Source: Paralcaligenes sp. KSB-10 (lineage in GTDB: Bacteria; Pseudomonadota; Gammaproteobacteria; Burkholderiales; Burkholderiaceae_B). From it: a DNA stretch of 64,000 nt. This document shows positions 63,023 to 64,000 of this stretch, one piece after another. The notes under the pieces are model-generated. The model had not been told where the DNA came from. It worked only from the letters and a program-made list of their open reading frames with translations, and made no database searches. A program made the translations under genes and the position numbers. Position 1 is the stretch's first letter, and every line of letters begins with the position of its first letter. The DNA lies in NCBI RefSeq assembly GCF_021266465.1, contig NZ_CP089848.1:4278001-4342000 (forward strand). Direction: 5' to 3'.

Positions 63023-64000
63023 CTATTGGGGTTGATAGTTTATTGACTTCAGCAAAGCCGCCTGTTTCTGATAGGCCTCTCGCAAATCAGCCATGAGCTC
63101 TTCGCTTGTATAGGGTTTCCCCGGTTCCATGCCGAGTGCGTTGATGCGGCTCAGGGCGTTGGGCTGCTGAAAAAACGCAAGTGTTACGTCGCGTAGTTTT
63201 TTCTGAATTTCGGCAGGCGTATCGGGTTGTGCCCACACGCCGAACCAGCCTGCCTTGGATAGCTGCGGATAGCCCAGTTCCGTGAAGGTGGGTACATCGG
63301 GCAGTTCGTGGATCCGTGTCGGGTAATTGACCGCAATGGCCTTGATTTTCCCGCTTTTAATCAGCGACAAGGACGTGGTTATGCCGTCAAACATTAATGG
63401 GAACTGTCCGCCCATCAAATCCACCAGGGCCTGCGGCGAGCCTTTGTACCCCACATAGCGCATATTCATATGGGTGAGCTGGCCGAGCAGCATGCCGGAG
63501 GTGTGTCCTTTCATTCCCGTGGCATAAGACGCAAAATTGACACCGTCTTTTTGCGACTGGCCATACTTCACTACATCCTGCAAGTTATTCAGTTTCAGAT
63601 CTTTGTTGGCGACCAATACCAGCCCTGTGCGGCTTAACTGGGCCAAGGGCTTGATATCGGTGAAAGGCTTGTAATTGACTTTGTAGGCCAAAGGTACTTC
63701 GCTGACCGCGCCGTCCTGGATGACCAAAAAGGTATAGCCGTCTTTGCCATTGGACATCAGATCCCTGATGGCAATGCCGCCCGATGCGCCAGGCTTGGAC
63801 TCCACGATAATAGGTTTGCCGAGGCTCTTCTGCAGGCCTTCGGCCAGCAAGCGCGCCAGCGCGTCCGCGGTACCTCCCGCCGGGCCGGCAACCAGCAAGC
63901 GGATGGGCTTGCTTGGCCAAACCGTATCGGCCGCCAGTGCCATGGGGCTCAAAGTCATGGCGCCCAGCGCCATTGCGGTCATGCATGCGAGCCATTTTCT
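63023..64000 (-). CDS. Bug-type (TctC-like) periplasmic substrate receptor (5' end outside window)
   Basis: The frame stays open to the last base, adding RKWLAC before an internal Met, so the true start lies beyond the window. About 325 residues are visible. A signal peptide (TAMALGAMTLSPMALA) precedes WPSKPIRLLVAGPAGGTADA, and YVGYKGSPQALVDLMGG is the Bug block. It is not part of the operon at 55.8-61.9 kb; its partners must lie to the right of the window. Confidence 0.9.
   Translation of the reverse strand, partial: RKWLACMTAMALGAMTLSPMALAADTVWPSKPIRLLVAGPAGGTADALARLLAEGLQKSLGKPIIVESKPGASGGIAIRDLMSNGKDGYTFLVIQDGAVSEVPLAYKVNYKPFTDIKPLAQLSRTGLVLVANKDLKLNNLQDVVKYGQSQKDGVNFASYATGMKGHTSGMLLGQLTHMNMRYVGYKGSPQALVDLMGGQFPLMFDGITTSLSLIKSGKIKAIAVNYPTRIHELPDVPTFTELGYPQLSKAGWFGVWAQPDTPAEIQKKLRDVTLAFFQQPNALSRINALGMEPGKPYTSEELMADLREAYQKQAALLKSINYQPQ

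Overview
The window looks like chromosomal DNA of a betaproteobacterium of the Burkholderiales, most likely the family Alcaligenaceae (Bordetella, Achromobacter or Pusillimonas type). The evidence is the housekeeping order nusB-thiL-pgpA-pncC-pyrF, a groES-groEL operon with both a CIRCE operator and a sigma32-like promoter, five Bug-type periplasmic receptors and many LysR regulators. The assignment rests on gene order and protein families, not on a search.

Layout. 1-3.85 kb is core genome: nusB (5' end outside the window), thiL, pgpA, pncC, pyrF and dgkA. 3.9-6.8 kb holds an esterase with a truncated SDR, a TetR regulator and a probable relaxase scrap. 6.8-9.0 kb is groES-groEL with terminator, CIRCE and heat-shock promoter. 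9.0-22.3 kb is a redox island: four intact SDRs or SDR-like genes, two NmrA-type genes, an F420-reductase-like gene, SRPBCC and AtaL-like proteins and a DoxX protein, interleaved with three LysR and one AraC regulator plus gene remnants. 22.5-23.1 kb is a VapBC toxin-antitoxin pair.

From 23.1 kb to 53 kb the window is modular. A dispersed non-coding repeat family with a left part (L) and a right part (R) recurs in one orientation at 23.13, 24.0-24.3, 29.15, 32.8, 45.7 and 52.9 kb, exactly between gene modules. The modules are: (1) a truncated GST; (2) TauD-like dioxygenase, LysR, nitrilase-family amidohydrolase, RraA-family protein and Bug receptor; (3) a small gene graveyard with an FRG-domain protein, a broken zinc-ribbon gene, an MltR-like gene and two kinds of MITE-like inverted repeat; (4) a 12.5 kb acyl-CoA carboxylase cluster (two crotonases, MarR, HMG-CoA-lyase-like protein, two carboxyltransferases, Bug receptor, class III CoA-transferase, two biotin carboxylases and a separate biotin carrier protein); (5) LysR, a polar amino-acid ABC importer, a fumarase/aspartase-superfamily lyase and an arsenic operon (arsR, arsI remnant, arsC, acr3).

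53-64 kb carries PaiB and a divergent MocR/PdxR-type regulator, then a catabolic operon (Bug receptor, ADP-forming acyl-CoA synthetase, two crotonases, aldehyde dehydrogenase) with a divergent LysR, and the start of another Bug gene at the edge.

How it works together: most accessory modules share one plan of regulator, substrate capture (Bug receptor or ABC importer), activation to a CoA ester or ring/amide attack, and feeding of central metabolism. The most interesting points are the repeat-bounded modules and the carboxylase cluster, whose lyase has His where HMG-CoA lyases have the loop cysteine.
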